DNA of 64,000 nt from an uncultured Ilyobacter sp. GTDB lineage: Bacteria > Fusobacteriota > Fusobacteriia > Fusobacteriales > Fusobacteriaceae. Under the pieces are notes generated by a model. It saw only the letters and a list, made by a program, of their open reading frames with translations, ran no database searches and was not told where the DNA came from. The stretch lies in contig NZ_OY764864.1 of NCBI RefSeq assembly GCF_963668515.1, positions 1,364,001 to 1,428,000 on the forward strand. The letters are read 5' to 3'. Shown here piece by piece: positions 8,343 to 16,765 of this stretch (within the stretch, counting starts at the first letter, position 1; each line of letters starts with the position of its first letter). A program made the position numbers and the translations under genes.

Positions 8343-8542
8343 TTTCTCAGTCTTGCATAGGATGGAGCTCCGGGGGTCATCGGGTTGTACCTCCAGATGT
8401 TTCTGAATCGGTCAGGGGCGTGTCTTTCCGCATTGCAAGCATGTGTGTACGAACTCGGCCAAGGTCTGACTTCCTGCTCCAATCTGCCCGCCGCGGTGAA
8501 GCCGCAGATGAGCGGCATTCTGTTGGGCTTTTTCCCCCTACG

Positions 8543-9445
8543 TCATTGAATCCAGAAATGGCGAAAGACCGAGAGGAGATAGAGCAACTTTGCCTGGTGA
8601 TCATCATCGAGTGTATACATCGTGATGGGTTTCAGGTCAGGGGCATATCCACTGAAGTGTGCGCGCCAGACACTAAGGAAGATCGTCTCTGAACTCGAAA
8701 GGCCGTCCTCGTATTTCCCCTTCTTGCGACTGCTGATATTGTCCGCCTTCTCATCAACACACCAGAAATCATCGAAAGGCATGACCTGGCTCTTAAAGGT
8801 GAAGTCCCACAGTCGTCTGATCGCGGCCAGTTTCGTGTAGTCCATGTACTTGGAACTGATCAAGCGGTCCACTTCGGCCACGAATGATAAAAGCGTGTCG
8901 AGGGAATCCTTGAGGTATGACTGGGTGATTTCGAGTTTCTCACCCTGCTTATTGGCCCGTCGGCTCTCGCCGGCTGCTTCGAGATAAGCACTATTGGATA
9001 CAAGATTGTTGTGTAGTAGGACGTTGCGAGTTGCCTTGATCTCGTGCAGAGGCGCAGACAAGGCGCTGGGATCGGCCTCCAGCGAGAGGGTAGAGCAGAA
9101 ATAGCCCAGTACGTCGTCGATTGGCTTGTAGAAAAGACTATGCAGGAATTTCTCGATCTGGAAGTCGATCAGATCGAACCGGTGGGCAAGGAATTCGTCT
9201 TTTGTCACACTCAAGCTCTCCTTGCTGATCTTCTGTGGGATGACCGAGAGGTAATACTTCAGCGTGTCGGAGAGCACGGTCTCGACCCGAGCGACAGCCA
9301 AGATGAAGAGTCCCTGGCGAACAACGTCTACAACATTGGGGTCCTCCGCCGCGGATGCAATCTCGGAAAGTGCCGTAGCGACGGTATCCACGGGGCCCAA
9401 CAAGTTCTTGAGGATCAGGAGGTTTGGCGTTTCACGCAGTCGCAT
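8543..9445 (-). CDS. HEPN-like protein, possible RNase
   Basis: About 300 residues, mostly helical. The key feature is EIKATRNVLLHNN, an Arg-X4-His motif (Arg140, His145 from the ATG at 9445) in a helix-rich region, which is the active-site signature of HEPN ribonucleases found in toxin-antitoxin, abortive-infection and RNA-processing proteins. The C-terminal part (about residues 200-300) has no motif I know. An in-frame GTG at 9496 would give 317 residues; the ATG at 9445 begins the helical core MRLRETPNLLILKNLLG. The gene is richer in A/T than its neighbours and sits in a sparse stretch, consistent with acquired accessory DNA. Function is inference from the motif only. Confidence 0.65.
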   Translation of the reverse strand: MRLRETPNLLILKNLLGPVDTVATALSEIASAAEDPNVVDVVRQGLFILAVARVETVLSDTLKYYLSVIPQKISKESLSVTKDEFLAHRFDLIDFQIEKFLHSLFYKPIDDVLGYFCSTLSLEADPSALSAPLHEIKATRNVLLHNNLVSNSAYLEAAGESRRANKQGEKLEITQSYLKDSLDTLLSFVAEVDRLISSKYMDYTKLAAIRRLWDFTFKSQVMPFDDFWCVDEKADNISSRKKGKYEDGLSSSETIFLSVWRAHFSGYAPDLKPITMYTLDDDHQAKLLYLLSVFRHFWIQ

Positions 9446-9698
9446 AAGGCGTCTCGGCAAGGGGCGATAACAGCCCGATAGTTGATTGAACAGCACTCCT
9501 GTGGGCTGGGGGCCTGGGTCCTACTATTCGCGATCCTGCACGTCAGGTCTGTTGTTATGTTGAACGGCAAACGCAGCCGTCGTACCAACTCAATAGCGGG
9601 GCGACCGTCCTGGGCCAAGGCGATTGTCGGGCGGAAGCATCGTGAGTTCAAGGGTTCCTTACTTGGGTGGCTGCGTTTGCTGGCACGCTGCAGGTGGG

Positions 9699-10061
9699 TC
9701 ACGTCTCACGCTTATCCAGCCCGTTGATGAGCCCGCTGATCATCTTGCCCAGTTCGTCCAGACGATCACGGAGTTCTTGGTGTGAGTCGCTCTTCATAAG
9801 CCGGCGCCGAACGGACAGATCGAGCAGCGGCACGCACTCCTGGATCGAGCCGCGTGCAATCATGAAGAAGTGTCTGCGATCTGCCTTCGTGAACCGACCG
9901 TTGCCTTCGGCGAGATTGGCGGCGATCGAAACCGATGCACGGTTCAACTGGTCGGCAAGGAATCCGTAGCCGCGCGGGAAGCCCTCAGTGACGGATAGAA
10001 CACGGTCAGCGAAGTCCACGGCCTTCTGATAGACGATGAGTTTCTCGAAAGCGAACGGCAC
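9699..10061 (-). CDS. Four-helix-bundle protein (S23 / 23S rRNA intervening-sequence family)
   Basis: 120 residues beginning PFAFEKLIVYQKAVDFADRV, the typical opening of the TIGR02436 four-helix-bundle family, followed by LADQLNRASVSIAANLAEGNGR, its most conserved block. First described as a product of intervening sequences in 23S rRNA genes, these proteins are common as solitary genes and their function is not known. The GTG start at 10061 follows GGAG at 6 nt. No rRNA gene is nearby. Confidence 0.92.
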   Translation of the reverse strand: MPFAFEKLIVYQKAVDFADRVLSVTEGFPRGYGFLADQLNRASVSIAANLAEGNGRFTKADRRHFFMIARGSIQECVPLLDLSVRRRLMKSDSHQELRDRLDELGKMISGLINGLDKRET

Positions 10062-10200
10062 GGCGTGCTCCGCTCCGAGTCAGAGAGTAGAAAGTAGAGA
10101 GGAGACCGCAGGAGAGCTTTGCTCGCGGCAAGCAGCGTCGCGGTGACCGATTGGCCTCCGCCGCGACTCTACTCACTACTTGCACCTCTCTCCTGCTCTA

Positions 10201-10224
10201 TTTTTCGCCCGAAGGGCGAGAAAA
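10201..10224 (-). terminator. Hairpin after the tRNA
   Basis: GC-rich stem TCGCCC / GGGCGA with flanking A and T runs on both sides, directly after the 3' end of tRNA-Pro. It could terminate on either strand. Confidence 0.55.
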
Positions 10225-10299
10225 TCGGGGCGACTAGATTTGAACTAGCGACCTCTGCGTCCCGAACGCAGCGCTCTGGCCAGGCTGAGCTACGCCCCG
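10225..10299 (-). tRNA. tRNA-Pro, anticodon CGG
   Basis: 75 nt. Acceptor stem CGGGGCG / CGCCCCG with discriminator A; D-arm GCTC...GAGC; anticodon stem CTGCG / CGCAG with loop TTCGGGA, which gives anticodon CGG; T-arm GCTAG-TTCAAAT-CTAGT with one G.T pair. CCA is not encoded. A hairpin follows the 3' end. Confidence 0.97.
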
Positions 10300-10672
10300 A
10301 AAACTCTGGTTTTCGTCCCGCCGGTTGACCGCCGGGTCGATACAGAAGCATCGACCAGCAACCGCGGCGAGTTCTTTAGCATACCAGATTTGCCGCCCCA
10401 GGCAACCCCACTCGGACCTTGGCTTTTCTCCCGCCCGCCGCGGCCCGCAACCGCAATCCTTACGGGACCAAGTTCCCTGGTCCATCGGCTATCCCGGCGC
10501 GATCAGCTACGGCCGAGCAGAGCTCGGCTCGCTACAACACAGGCCGGCCCCTACACCGGTCGGAGGCGGGTGCCGCACTTGGCCCCTTGAACCCTCTCTT
10601 CTGCTCGGCCCCTTGGCCCCTGCTTCTTCTCCCGCCTCCTCTCCACGCACCACTTCCGCTATCATCTCGTCC
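10300..10672. other. Spacer between tRNA-Pro and murJ with a composite repeat
   Basis: A long open frame runs through this stretch into murJ, but its translation is low-complexity and lacks family features. It contains the repeat modules at 10507-10578. No separate gene is supported. Confidence 0.6.
10507..10578 (+). repeat. Composite intergenic repeat, copy 1 (core plus CACCGGT hairpin)
   Basis: Core module GGCCGAGCAGAGCTCGG followed by CGCTACAA (10507-10537), then the hairpin module CACCGGT...CGGGTG (10554-10578). The same core occurs at 16546, 20442 and 54641. Confidence 0.75.
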
Positions 10673-12274
10673 ATGCCGAAGGAGCGGCCTGTCATTTCGT
10701 CTGCGAAGTCTGTCGCCATCTGTACGTTTGTCTCACGCATTACCGGCATGCTGCGGGACATGCTCATCGTGCAGGCTTTCGGCGCCGGCCTCGTGCTCGA
10801 CTCCTTCTTCTACGCCTTCCAGATTCCGCACCTGTTCCGCCGGCTGTTTGGCGAGGGGGCCCTGGCGGCGGCGTTCGTCCCCACGTTCACCGGTGCCCTC
10901 GAAACCGAAGGCCGCCCCGCCGCGGAAAAACTGCTCGCCCGCACGCTGGCCCTGCTCACAGTCACGCTCGCCGTGATTGTGGTTCTGCTCGAAGCAATAC
11001 TGGTTACATTCTGGGCGTTCAGTTCAGACAATCCCGATCGACAGCTCATGCTCGCCCTGACGGCGTTGATGCTGCCCTTCATGCTGACAATCTGCATCGT
11101 CGCCCTGTTCTCGAGCATTCTGAATTGCTTGCACAGCTTCGTCCCCGCCGCCCTCATCCCAACCGTTCTCAACGTGGTCATGATCATCGGCGTGGTTCGC
11201 GTCGGCCCGCTCATGAGTAGCCAGCCCGAAGTGCAGGTCTTCGGCCTCGCGATCAGCGTCCTCGTCGCCGGCGTCATCCAGTTGCTCATGCTGCTGTATG
11301 TCCTCCGGCGGATGGGCATATCTCTGGGCTGGTCGTTTCAGCCGCGCGACGAGAAAGTCCGCCGCATGATTCAACTCATGCTGCCGGTGATGCTCGGCCA
11401 GGGCGTGCTGTTGCTCAGCGTGTTCCTGGATACGCAGATCTGTGCGTTTCTGGCGCCGGGCGTAAACGCCTTCGGGGCCGACTTCCCCTACCCGCTCGAC
11501 GTCGGAGCCCTCTCAACACTCACCGTCGCCCAGCGGCTCTACCAGTTTCCGCTCGGCGTGCTGGGCGTGTCGCTGGCCATCGCGGCGTTTCCGACATTCA
11601 GCCGCCTCGCCGCACGCGAGGATTGGCAGCAATGGTCGCACGAAGTCGCCGGCTCGCTCCGGCTGGCGGTTTTTGCCGGCTTTCTCACCGGCGGCGTAAT
11701 GATCGTCCTCGCCGAGCCGATCGTGCAGCTTCTCTTCGAGTATCGCAACTTCAGCGCGACGGATACGGCCCGGTCGGCACGCGTACTGATGTTCTACGGC
11801 TTCGGCATGTGGGCGTTTTGTGCGTGGCACATTGTGCTGCGCGGCTTCTACAGCCTCGGCGATGTAAGAACGCCGGTGAAGATCAGTTGCACGATGGTGC
11901 CGATCAATCTGGCGCTGAGCTTGGTCCTGATCTGGTTCGAAGGGATTCGCGAGGCGGCGTTTGCTATCAGCACGGTGACGACCTCGACGCTCTCAGTGTT
12001 GGTCGGTTTGTTGTGGCTGCGGAAGCGGGCTGAGCATGCGATCGTAACCTCGCGAACCATTCGCGCCGGTATCGTAATGCTCGGTATCACCTTGGTGACG
12101 GCCGCCGCGACGTACTGGGCGCACGCGAGTTGGTACGCGCCATTGGCGAGCATTGTGCCGAATCAGGTGCTGCTGCGCGGCATTGACACGTTTGGTGCGT
12201 TGGCGCTCGGCTGCGTGCACTCTTCCTCGGCCTTGCCGCCGCATTCAAACTGCCCGAAGCCCGCATGCTATTGA
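10673..12274 (+). CDS. murJ: Lipid II flippase MurJ (MviN family), 3' end frameshifted
   Basis: Polytopic inner-membrane flippase that exports the peptidoglycan precursor lipid II. The start is the ATG at 10673 (MPKERPVISSAKSVAI), because FVSRITGMLRDMLIVQAFGAGLVLDSFFYAFQIPHLFRRLFGEGALAAAFVP is the diagnostic MurJ N-terminus. About 14 hydrophobic segments follow over 533 codons, with PLGVLGVSLAIAAFPTFSRLAA as a second family block. The final residues in the main frame are atypical; shifting frame at about 12212 (one base missing in GTGCACTC) gives ALFLGLAAAFKLPEARMLLR with a stop at 12294, a natural hydrophobic end. So a single-base error or mutation is likely near the 3' end. Confidence 0.93.
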   Translation: MPKERPVISSAKSVAICTFVSRITGMLRDMLIVQAFGAGLVLDSFFYAFQIPHLFRRLFGEGALAAAFVPTFTGALETEGRPAAEKLLARTLALLTVTLAVIVVLLEAILVTFWAFSSDNPDRQLMLALTALMLPFMLTICIVALFSSILNCLHSFVPAALIPTVLNVVMIIGVVRVGPLMSSQPEVQVFGLAISVLVAGVIQLLMLLYVLRRMGISLGWSFQPRDEKVRRMIQLMLPVMLGQGVLLLSVFLDTQICAFLAPGVNAFGADFPYPLDVGALSTLTVAQRLYQFPLGVLGVSLAIAAFPTFSRLAAREDWQQWSHEVAGSLRLAVFAGFLTGGVMIVLAEPIVQLLFEYRNFSATDTARSARVLMFYGFGMWAFCAWHIVLRGFYSLGDVRTPVKISCTMVPINLALSLVLIWFEGIREAAFAISTVTTSTLSVLVGLLWLRKRAEHAIVTSRTIRAGIVMLGITLVTAAATYWAHASWYAPLASIVPNQVLLRGIDTFGALALGCVHSSSALPPHSNCPKPACY

Positions 12275-12384
12275 GAATCCGAAACCGGAAGTGAATCCCC
12301 GAAGCTACAGACGGCCTGGAACCGATTCGAACCCTGCTTTCGATACTTGATCCTGTGCCACCGCTTCATGACTTTCACATCGCA

Positions 12385-12789
12385 CTACCCGCCCAGGCTG
12401 CGAATCCGTGCTGCGCGATCGGCAATCTGGTCGATGCGCAATCCGAAATGCTCGCCAACTTTCACCGTCTCGCCCCACCCAACGAGTTGGTTATTGATCA
12501 GCAACTCCAGCGGCTTGTCGGCTTCCTTGTCGAACTCAATGATCATGCCCATCGACAGCTTGCGCGCCATCGACACGCTCACCCGCCGGCGTGCGAGTTG
12601 CACGATCACCGGGACTTTGAGACGCAGGATGCGCTCCAGTTCCGGCGAGCGGGCTGCTTGTGGCGGCAACGTGGACGTCGGCTCCGGAGGCGGTGCCTCG
12701 GTGGCAACCGCCGATTCCGAATCCGCCGCCTCGGCCGGCTGATCCGCTTCGTTCTTCATTGAGTCCAGTTCGTTTTCGTCAACAATCAT
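12385..12789 (-). CDS. fliN: FliN-type flagellar motor switch protein
   Basis: 134 residues. The N-terminal ~50 residues are an acidic, Pro/Ala-rich linker opening with DENELDSMKNE, similar to the E-I-D-x-L helix that starts many FliN/FliM proteins. The C-terminal ~80 residues form a SpoA domain: ERILRLKVPVIVQLARRRVSV, GMIIEFDKEADKPLELLINNQLVGWGETVKVGEHFGLRI. FliN builds the C-ring that sets rotation direction; related SpoA proteins serve type III secretion. No other flagellar gene is adjacent. The ATG at 12789 is chosen because the longer in-frame extension to 12942 overlaps asnB and shows no family sequence. Confidence 0.88.
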   Translation of the reverse strand: MIVDENELDSMKNEADQPAEAADSESAVATEAPPPEPTSTLPPQAARSPELERILRLKVPVIVQLARRRVSVSMARKLSMGMIIEFDKEADKPLELLINNQLVGWGETVKVGEHFGLRIDQIADRAARIRSLGG

Positions 12790-12893
12790 GGCGCAATACC
12801 CGCGCGACGACACAACGGCCGTCGGTCCAGCACACACTCGTTTAATCGGAACAATGACAGCGGAGGCTGAATCGCAGGACGGTTTCAAACGCA

Positions 12894-14810
12894 CTATCGC
12901 AGCCAGCGAGCGGCCCATAACTCGAGCATGAGCAGTGCCCACAAACGATGCTCGTGGTTGCTACGTCCGGAAATGTGCGCCTCGACCAACTGCTGCAACC
13001 ACGTCGGCTCGAAAACGCGCGCGCAGATGCCGTCGGTTGCCAATACACGTTCACGCAGCAGGTCGCGCAGTTCTGCGCGGAACCACTGCCCGACCGGCAC
13101 GCCGAAGCCCATCTTCGGCCGTGTCAGTACCTCAGGCGGCAAGAAGCCCTCCGCCCAGCGGCGCAGCAGATGCTTGCCCTGCCCATTCGGACCAAGGCGC
13201 AACGCCGGCGGCAGTGACAACGAGAATTCGACCAGCTTGTGATCGAGAAACGGGCTGCGACATTCGAGGCTGCACGCCATCGAGGCAATGTCCACCTTCG
13301 TCAGCAGGTCATACGGCAGATAACTAAGCAGGTCGGTGTATGCGGCTCGATTCGCCGGCGGGCCGCTCGCCGCCATGTAGAACGCCTCCATCCAGCGCAA
13401 CGGTTCGTCCGCATCGAGTTGGGTGGCGAAGTCCCGCTGGTAGCCCTGCGCGAGCACTCCGGGCTCAAATACGCCAATCCACGACAGATAACGCCGAGCC
13501 GGCGATTGGCCCAGGCACGACAGGAATCGATACGCCCGGTTGCTGAGCGATTTTGGTTGCGAGTGTGGCAGGATGCCGGCGGTGCTGCCGATGATTCGCC
13601 GAAGCGGCTGCGGGAGCCAGTCGAGCCCGCCGGCGAGTTGGGCGGCCCGATAACGATCGTAGCCGGTGAATGCTTCATCGCCGCCGTCGCCGGTGAGCGC
13701 GACAGTTACGCTCTGCCGCGTGTAGCGCGAGACGTAGTACGTCGGGATGGCGGACGAATCGGCGAACGGTTCGTCGTAATGGTGGGCGAGTGTGTCGAGA
13801 ATCTCGGTCGCTTGCGGCGTGACCTGGTACTCGTGGTGCTCCGTCTCGAACCGTTCGGCGATCAGCCGGGCGTAACGCGTCTCGTCATAGCGCGCGTCGC
13901 CGAAGCCGATCGAAAAAGTTCGTAGCGGCGATACGCCGAGTTTGCGCATTATGCCGACGACAATCGAGGAATCGATTCCGCCGGAGAGGAACGCGCCAAG
14001 CGGAACGTCGGAGACGAGGCGTTTCTTGACGGCGCGTGTCAGCGTTTCGTCGAGTTGCTCGATTGCTTCGCGTTCGTCGCGCGGTGCGTCGTTGCCGGTC
14101 ACGGCGGCCGGATGCGGCACTTGCCAATAGCGTTTGGCGGCGTGTTCATAGCCGGCCGCGTCGGGTTTCAGGTCGAATGTCTCATACGTTCCTGGCAGGA
14201 GCTTGCGGAAGCCGCGGTAGATGCTGTGCGGTGCGGGGACGTACTGGAATAGCAGGTAGCGATGCAGCGATTGTGCGTCGAGCTCACGTGGCACGCCGGG
14301 AAGGGCGAGGATGGCCTTGACTTCGCTCGCGAAAAACAGGCGGTTTTCGACGATGGCGTAGTTGAGCGGTTTCTTGCCGAAGCGGTCGCGGGCGAGAAGC
14401 AGCCGGCGGCGCGGTGCGTCCCAAATTGCGATTGCGAACATGCCGTCGAGGTGCTCGAAGCAGTGTTCGCCCCACTCGGCGTAGGCATGCACGATCGACT
14501 CGGCGTCGCCTTGCGTGCGGAAGCGATGGCCGCGTTGCTGGAGTTCCTGCCGCAGCTCGCGGAAGTTGTAGATCTCGCCGTTGAACGCGACGTGGATTGT
14601 CTCGTCGGCGTTGCTGATCGGTTGCTGGCCGGTCTGGAGGTCGATAATCGACAGCCGCCGAAAGCCGAAGCCACAACGCCCGGTGGAATCGACAAAGACA
14701 CCCTCATCATCCGGCCCGCGATGCTGCAACTCCGCCGCCATCGCGTGCAGCAAATCCGGCGCGACGCGATCGTCAGGCGAGAGAGTCAGGATTCCAGCGA
14801 TTCCACACAT
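12894..14810 (-). CDS. asnB: Asparagine synthase (glutamine-hydrolysing)
   Basis: 638 residues with two domains. The class II glutamine amidotransferase domain opens MCGIAGILTL with catalytic Cys2, then LQHRGPDDEG and FNGEIYNFREL. The ATP-dependent synthetase domain carries LSGGIDSSIVVG (PP-loop), EHHEYQVTP, TGDGGDEAFTGYDRY and PFLDHKLVEFSLSLP. Many planctomycete paralogues with this architecture act in exopolysaccharide or secondary pathways, so amidation of aspartate is the family default and not proven. Upstream of fliN on the same strand with a 104-nt gap. No clear Shine-Dalgarno precedes the ATG. Confidence 0.95.
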   Translation of the reverse strand: MCGIAGILTLSPDDRVAPDLLHAMAAELQHRGPDDEGVFVDSTGRCGFGFRRLSIIDLQTGQQPISNADETIHVAFNGEIYNFRELRQELQQRGHRFRTQGDAESIVHAYAEWGEHCFEHLDGMFAIAIWDAPRRRLLLARDRFGKKPLNYAIVENRLFFASEVKAILALPGVPRELDAQSLHRYLLFQYVPAPHSIYRGFRKLLPGTYETFDLKPDAAGYEHAAKRYWQVPHPAAVTGNDAPRDEREAIEQLDETLTRAVKKRLVSDVPLGAFLSGGIDSSIVVGIMRKLGVSPLRTFSIGFGDARYDETRYARLIAERFETEHHEYQVTPQATEILDTLAHHYDEPFADSSAIPTYYVSRYTRQSVTVALTGDGGDEAFTGYDRYRAAQLAGGLDWLPQPLRRIIGSTAGILPHSQPKSLSNRAYRFLSCLGQSPARRYLSWIGVFEPGVLAQGYQRDFATQLDADEPLRWMEAFYMAASGPPANRAAYTDLLSYLPYDLLTKVDIASMACSLECRSPFLDHKLVEFSLSLPPALRLGPNGQGKHLLRRWAEGFLPPEVLTRPKMGFGVPVGQWFRAELRDLLRERVLATDGICARVFEPTWLQQLVEAHISGRSNHEHRLWALLMLELWAARWLR

Positions 14811-14980
14811 GGAAAGGGGTTCAGGGTTCAGGGTTCAGCGAAAGACGAAAGCCAAGGCAAGGAGCCGAGGCGCCGAGCCGAGCCAGTGCTTCTGGCCTCT
14901 GGGGCCAAGAGTTCCAGAGGTCGAGGGCTCCAGAGGCCAAGGGGCTGAGGGCTCCAGGGGCTAAAAGGCGTCGAGTGTGG

Positions 14981-15043
14981 CACCGGTCTCCGATCGGTGT
15001 GCCGGCGGCGGTTCTCTTGTAGCGGCCGGGCTCCGTACCGGCC
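14981..15043 (-). repeat. Composite intergenic repeat, copy 2 (inverted)
   Basis: In inverted order relative to the other copies: hairpin module CACCGGTCTCCGATCGGTG (14981-14999), then the complement of a core-like module, TTGTAGCGGCCGGGCTC (from 15018). Confidence 0.6.
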
Positions 15044-15059
15044 GTTGATCCGCGGGTGC

Positions 15060-15089
15060 CATGCCCACGCGGCCGTTTGCGTGGGCATG
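15060..15089. repeat. Perfect 11-bp hairpin
   Basis: CATGCCCACGC and its exact complement GCGTGGGCATG flank an 8-nt loop between fpg and asnB. No T-run follows, so it may belong to the repeat family and not be a terminator. Confidence 0.6.
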
Positions 15090-15139
15090 CTACCAAACAG
15101 GCCAAACACCTCCACATACGCATTCCGACACAAACCGGT

Positions 15140-16099
15140 TCACGCCCTCCCTCGTAACGGCTGGCACGCCGGACAGATGTGCGTTCCGCGCTGCCCGACG
15201 CGCAATGCCTCGATCGGCGTTTTGCACACGCGGCACGGCTCGCCCGTACGCCCGTAAACGTTCAGGTGTTGCTGCATGTTGCCGCCGAGATAAATCCAAT
15301 CGATCGTCGTCCCGTTCTTCCGAATCGCTTTTCGCAGAACCGCGCGAATCGACCGCCACAGTCGGCGGATCTGCTCGTCACGCAGGTCGTCGCTACGCGT
15401 CAACGGATGCAACCCGGCCTCAAACAACGACTCGTCGGCATAGATGTTGCCGATCCCAGCGACGACCGACTGATCCAAGAGTAACGGCTTGAGCAACCGC
15501 CGGCGAGCACGCAGCATCTTCGCGAATCGCTGCGCGGAGAACTCAGGGCCGAGCGGCTCGATACCCAACTCGCCGACCGCACTCGCAAGATCGTCCGTGT
15601 AGACAATGCGCCCGAACTTCCGCGAATCGCAGAAGAGCAATCGCCGACCGTCGTCGAGCTCGAAATATGCCCGCACATGCCGCGGCGGCCGCTCGGGCGA
15701 GTCCGCCCATTCGAATCGTCCGCTCATGCGGAGGTGAATCAACATGTGCCCGACCGTCCCGCGGATTTCTTCGCGCGATCGCGGCTGGTTCGGCACATCG
15801 CACTGCTCAAGAGCAGTGGCACACGGCGACGTGGTCGATCGATTGGGCTTTTCGGGGCCGGCCGTGCGCGGCGAGATGACGGATCGGTTCTCGCCTTCCG
15901 TTTCCGCTAGATCAAAAACAATGAACTTCCCCCTTCGCCAGACGCGTGCAATCCGCCGATCTTCCACGCCGCGACGGACCGCAGCGGTACTCGGCGACGC
16001 CTGCTTCGCCCAGCGAGAGACGTAGCGCACGATGGTCCGTCCCACCAACGGCGGGCCAAACGCGCGGACAACAGTCTCAACCTCAGGCAATTCCGGCAT
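15140..16099 (-). CDS. mutM: Formamidopyrimidine-DNA glycosylase (Fpg/MutM)
   Basis: Bifunctional DNA glycosylase/AP lyase for 8-oxoguanine. It starts MPELPEVETVVR (Pro2 nucleophile, Glu3), has HLRMSGRFEW, FCDSRKFGRI, LLLDQSVVAGIGNIYADE, and ends with the zinc finger CRVC...CPAC. The 319 residues are about 45 more than usual: residues ~66-114 (from AETEGENRS to REEIRG) sit between the strand KFIVFDL and GHMLIHLRMSGR, where the family normally has a short turn. The insert is in frame, rich in R, P, S and T and unlike the rest, perhaps an inserted repeat. ATG at 16099 chosen by the conserved N-terminus. Confidence 0.93.
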   Translation of the reverse strand: MPELPEVETVVRAFGPPLVGRTIVRYVSRWAKQASPSTAAVRRGVEDRRIARVWRRGKFIVFDLAETEGENRSVISPRTAGPEKPNRSTTSPCATALEQCDVPNQPRSREEIRGTVGHMLIHLRMSGRFEWADSPERPPRHVRAYFELDDGRRLLFCDSRKFGRIVYTDDLASAVGELGIEPLGPEFSAQRFAKMLRARRRLLKPLLLDQSVVAGIGNIYADESLFEAGLHPLTRSDDLRDEQIRRLWRSIRAVLRKAIRKNGTTIDWIYLGGNMQQHLNVYGRTGEPCRVCKTPIEALRVGQRGTHICPACQPLRGRA

Positions 16100-16376
16100 G
16101 CTGGAGATGATATGCCCCGCCTGCCCGGTCTGCACGGCGTCCCTGCCAGGTGGCGGCACGCACGTTTGGAGCGTTGCGGCGGTCGCGCCGTAGTCCCGCC
16201 TGCTTACGTGGGCGGAATACGTGGTGGTCGCAATCTTCACCGCCGAGTATGCCATCCGCACCATCGCCCGGGGCTGGCAATACGTTCTCCGGGTTGCTCG
16301 CCTCCGCCCTGATGAAACAGCCGCCTTCCAGCTCAAACGACAATCCGTAAGCAAGCGGTTAGTCCGTCAGGCGGCG

Positions 16377-16423
16377 GTGCGAGAGTCCCTTCTCGCACCT
16401 TCTCTTGCAGGAATCCTTTCCTG
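16377..16423 (-). repeat. Composite intergenic repeat, copy 3: paired hairpin modules
   Basis: GTGCGAGAGTCCCTTCTCGCAC (16377-16398) and CAGGAATCCTTTCCTG (16408-16423). Read on the minus strand the order and sequence match 54549-54595 closely and 20582-20628 more loosely. Confidence 0.75.
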
Positions 16424-16545
16424 TGCTGAGGGTTTGCGAATTGACACGGCGATCGCCAAGGCGTACGTGCCCTGTGAACGATGGCGGGTGTGGCTGCTCC
16501 CTTACGGTCGCGGTTCTGAATTGGCGAGCGTACACACTCCGCCAT

Positions 16546-16706
16546 CTACGGCCGAGCAGAGCTCGGCCGCTACAAGAAGAGGGGCCGCTACAAGAAGAGG
16601 GGCCGCTACAAGAAGAGGGGCCGCTACAAGAAGAGGGCCGGTACGAGAAGACGGCCGGTGCGGAGCCCGGCCGCTGCTTCGTTCGGCACCGGCTATTGGC
16701 CGGTGC
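16546..16706 (+). repeat. Composite intergenic repeat, copy 3: core with 18-bp tandem expansion and hairpin
   Basis: Core GGCCGAGCAGAGCTCGGCC then GCTACAA (16546-16575). The unit GAAGAGGGGCCGCTACAA is repeated about three to four times from 16571 to 16640, then degenerates. The hairpin GCACCGG...CCGGTGC closes it at 16686-16706. Confidence 0.8.
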
Positions 16707-16765
16707 CACACTGCACGGTCGAGGCCATTAGCTCGATGTGCTTGCACATTTGCGTTGCTTGCGCA

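Larger units (their letters stand above)
14811..15139. other. Intergenic region with repeats and hairpins
   Basis: No gene seen. It contains three CAGGGTT-like direct repeats (14818-14838), GA/CT-skewed low-complexity sequence, the inverted composite repeat (14981-15043) and a perfect hairpin at 15060-15089. Confidence 0.6.
16100..16765. other. Repeat-rich intergenic region
   Basis: No gene supported; long open frames here arise from repetitive GC-rich sequence. It contains two hairpin modules (16377-16423), the core module, an 18-bp tandem repeat and the CACCGG hairpin (16546-16706). Confidence 0.6.

Noticed and set aside
9699..10061. Remnant of a 23S rRNA intervening sequence
   Set aside because: The protein family is right, but no rRNA sequence flanks it; stand-alone copies are common.
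10325..10672. N-terminal extension of MurJ by 116 residues
   Set aside because: The extension covers repeat DNA and lacks MurJ features; the conserved N-terminus begins at the ATG at 10673.
14818..14838. Telomere-like CAGGGTT repeats
   Set aside because: Only three copies, inside a bacterial intergenic region of low complexity; no end structure.
16571..16640. CRISPR array
   Set aside because: The 18-bp units are directly abutting with no spacers, and there are no cas genes in the window.
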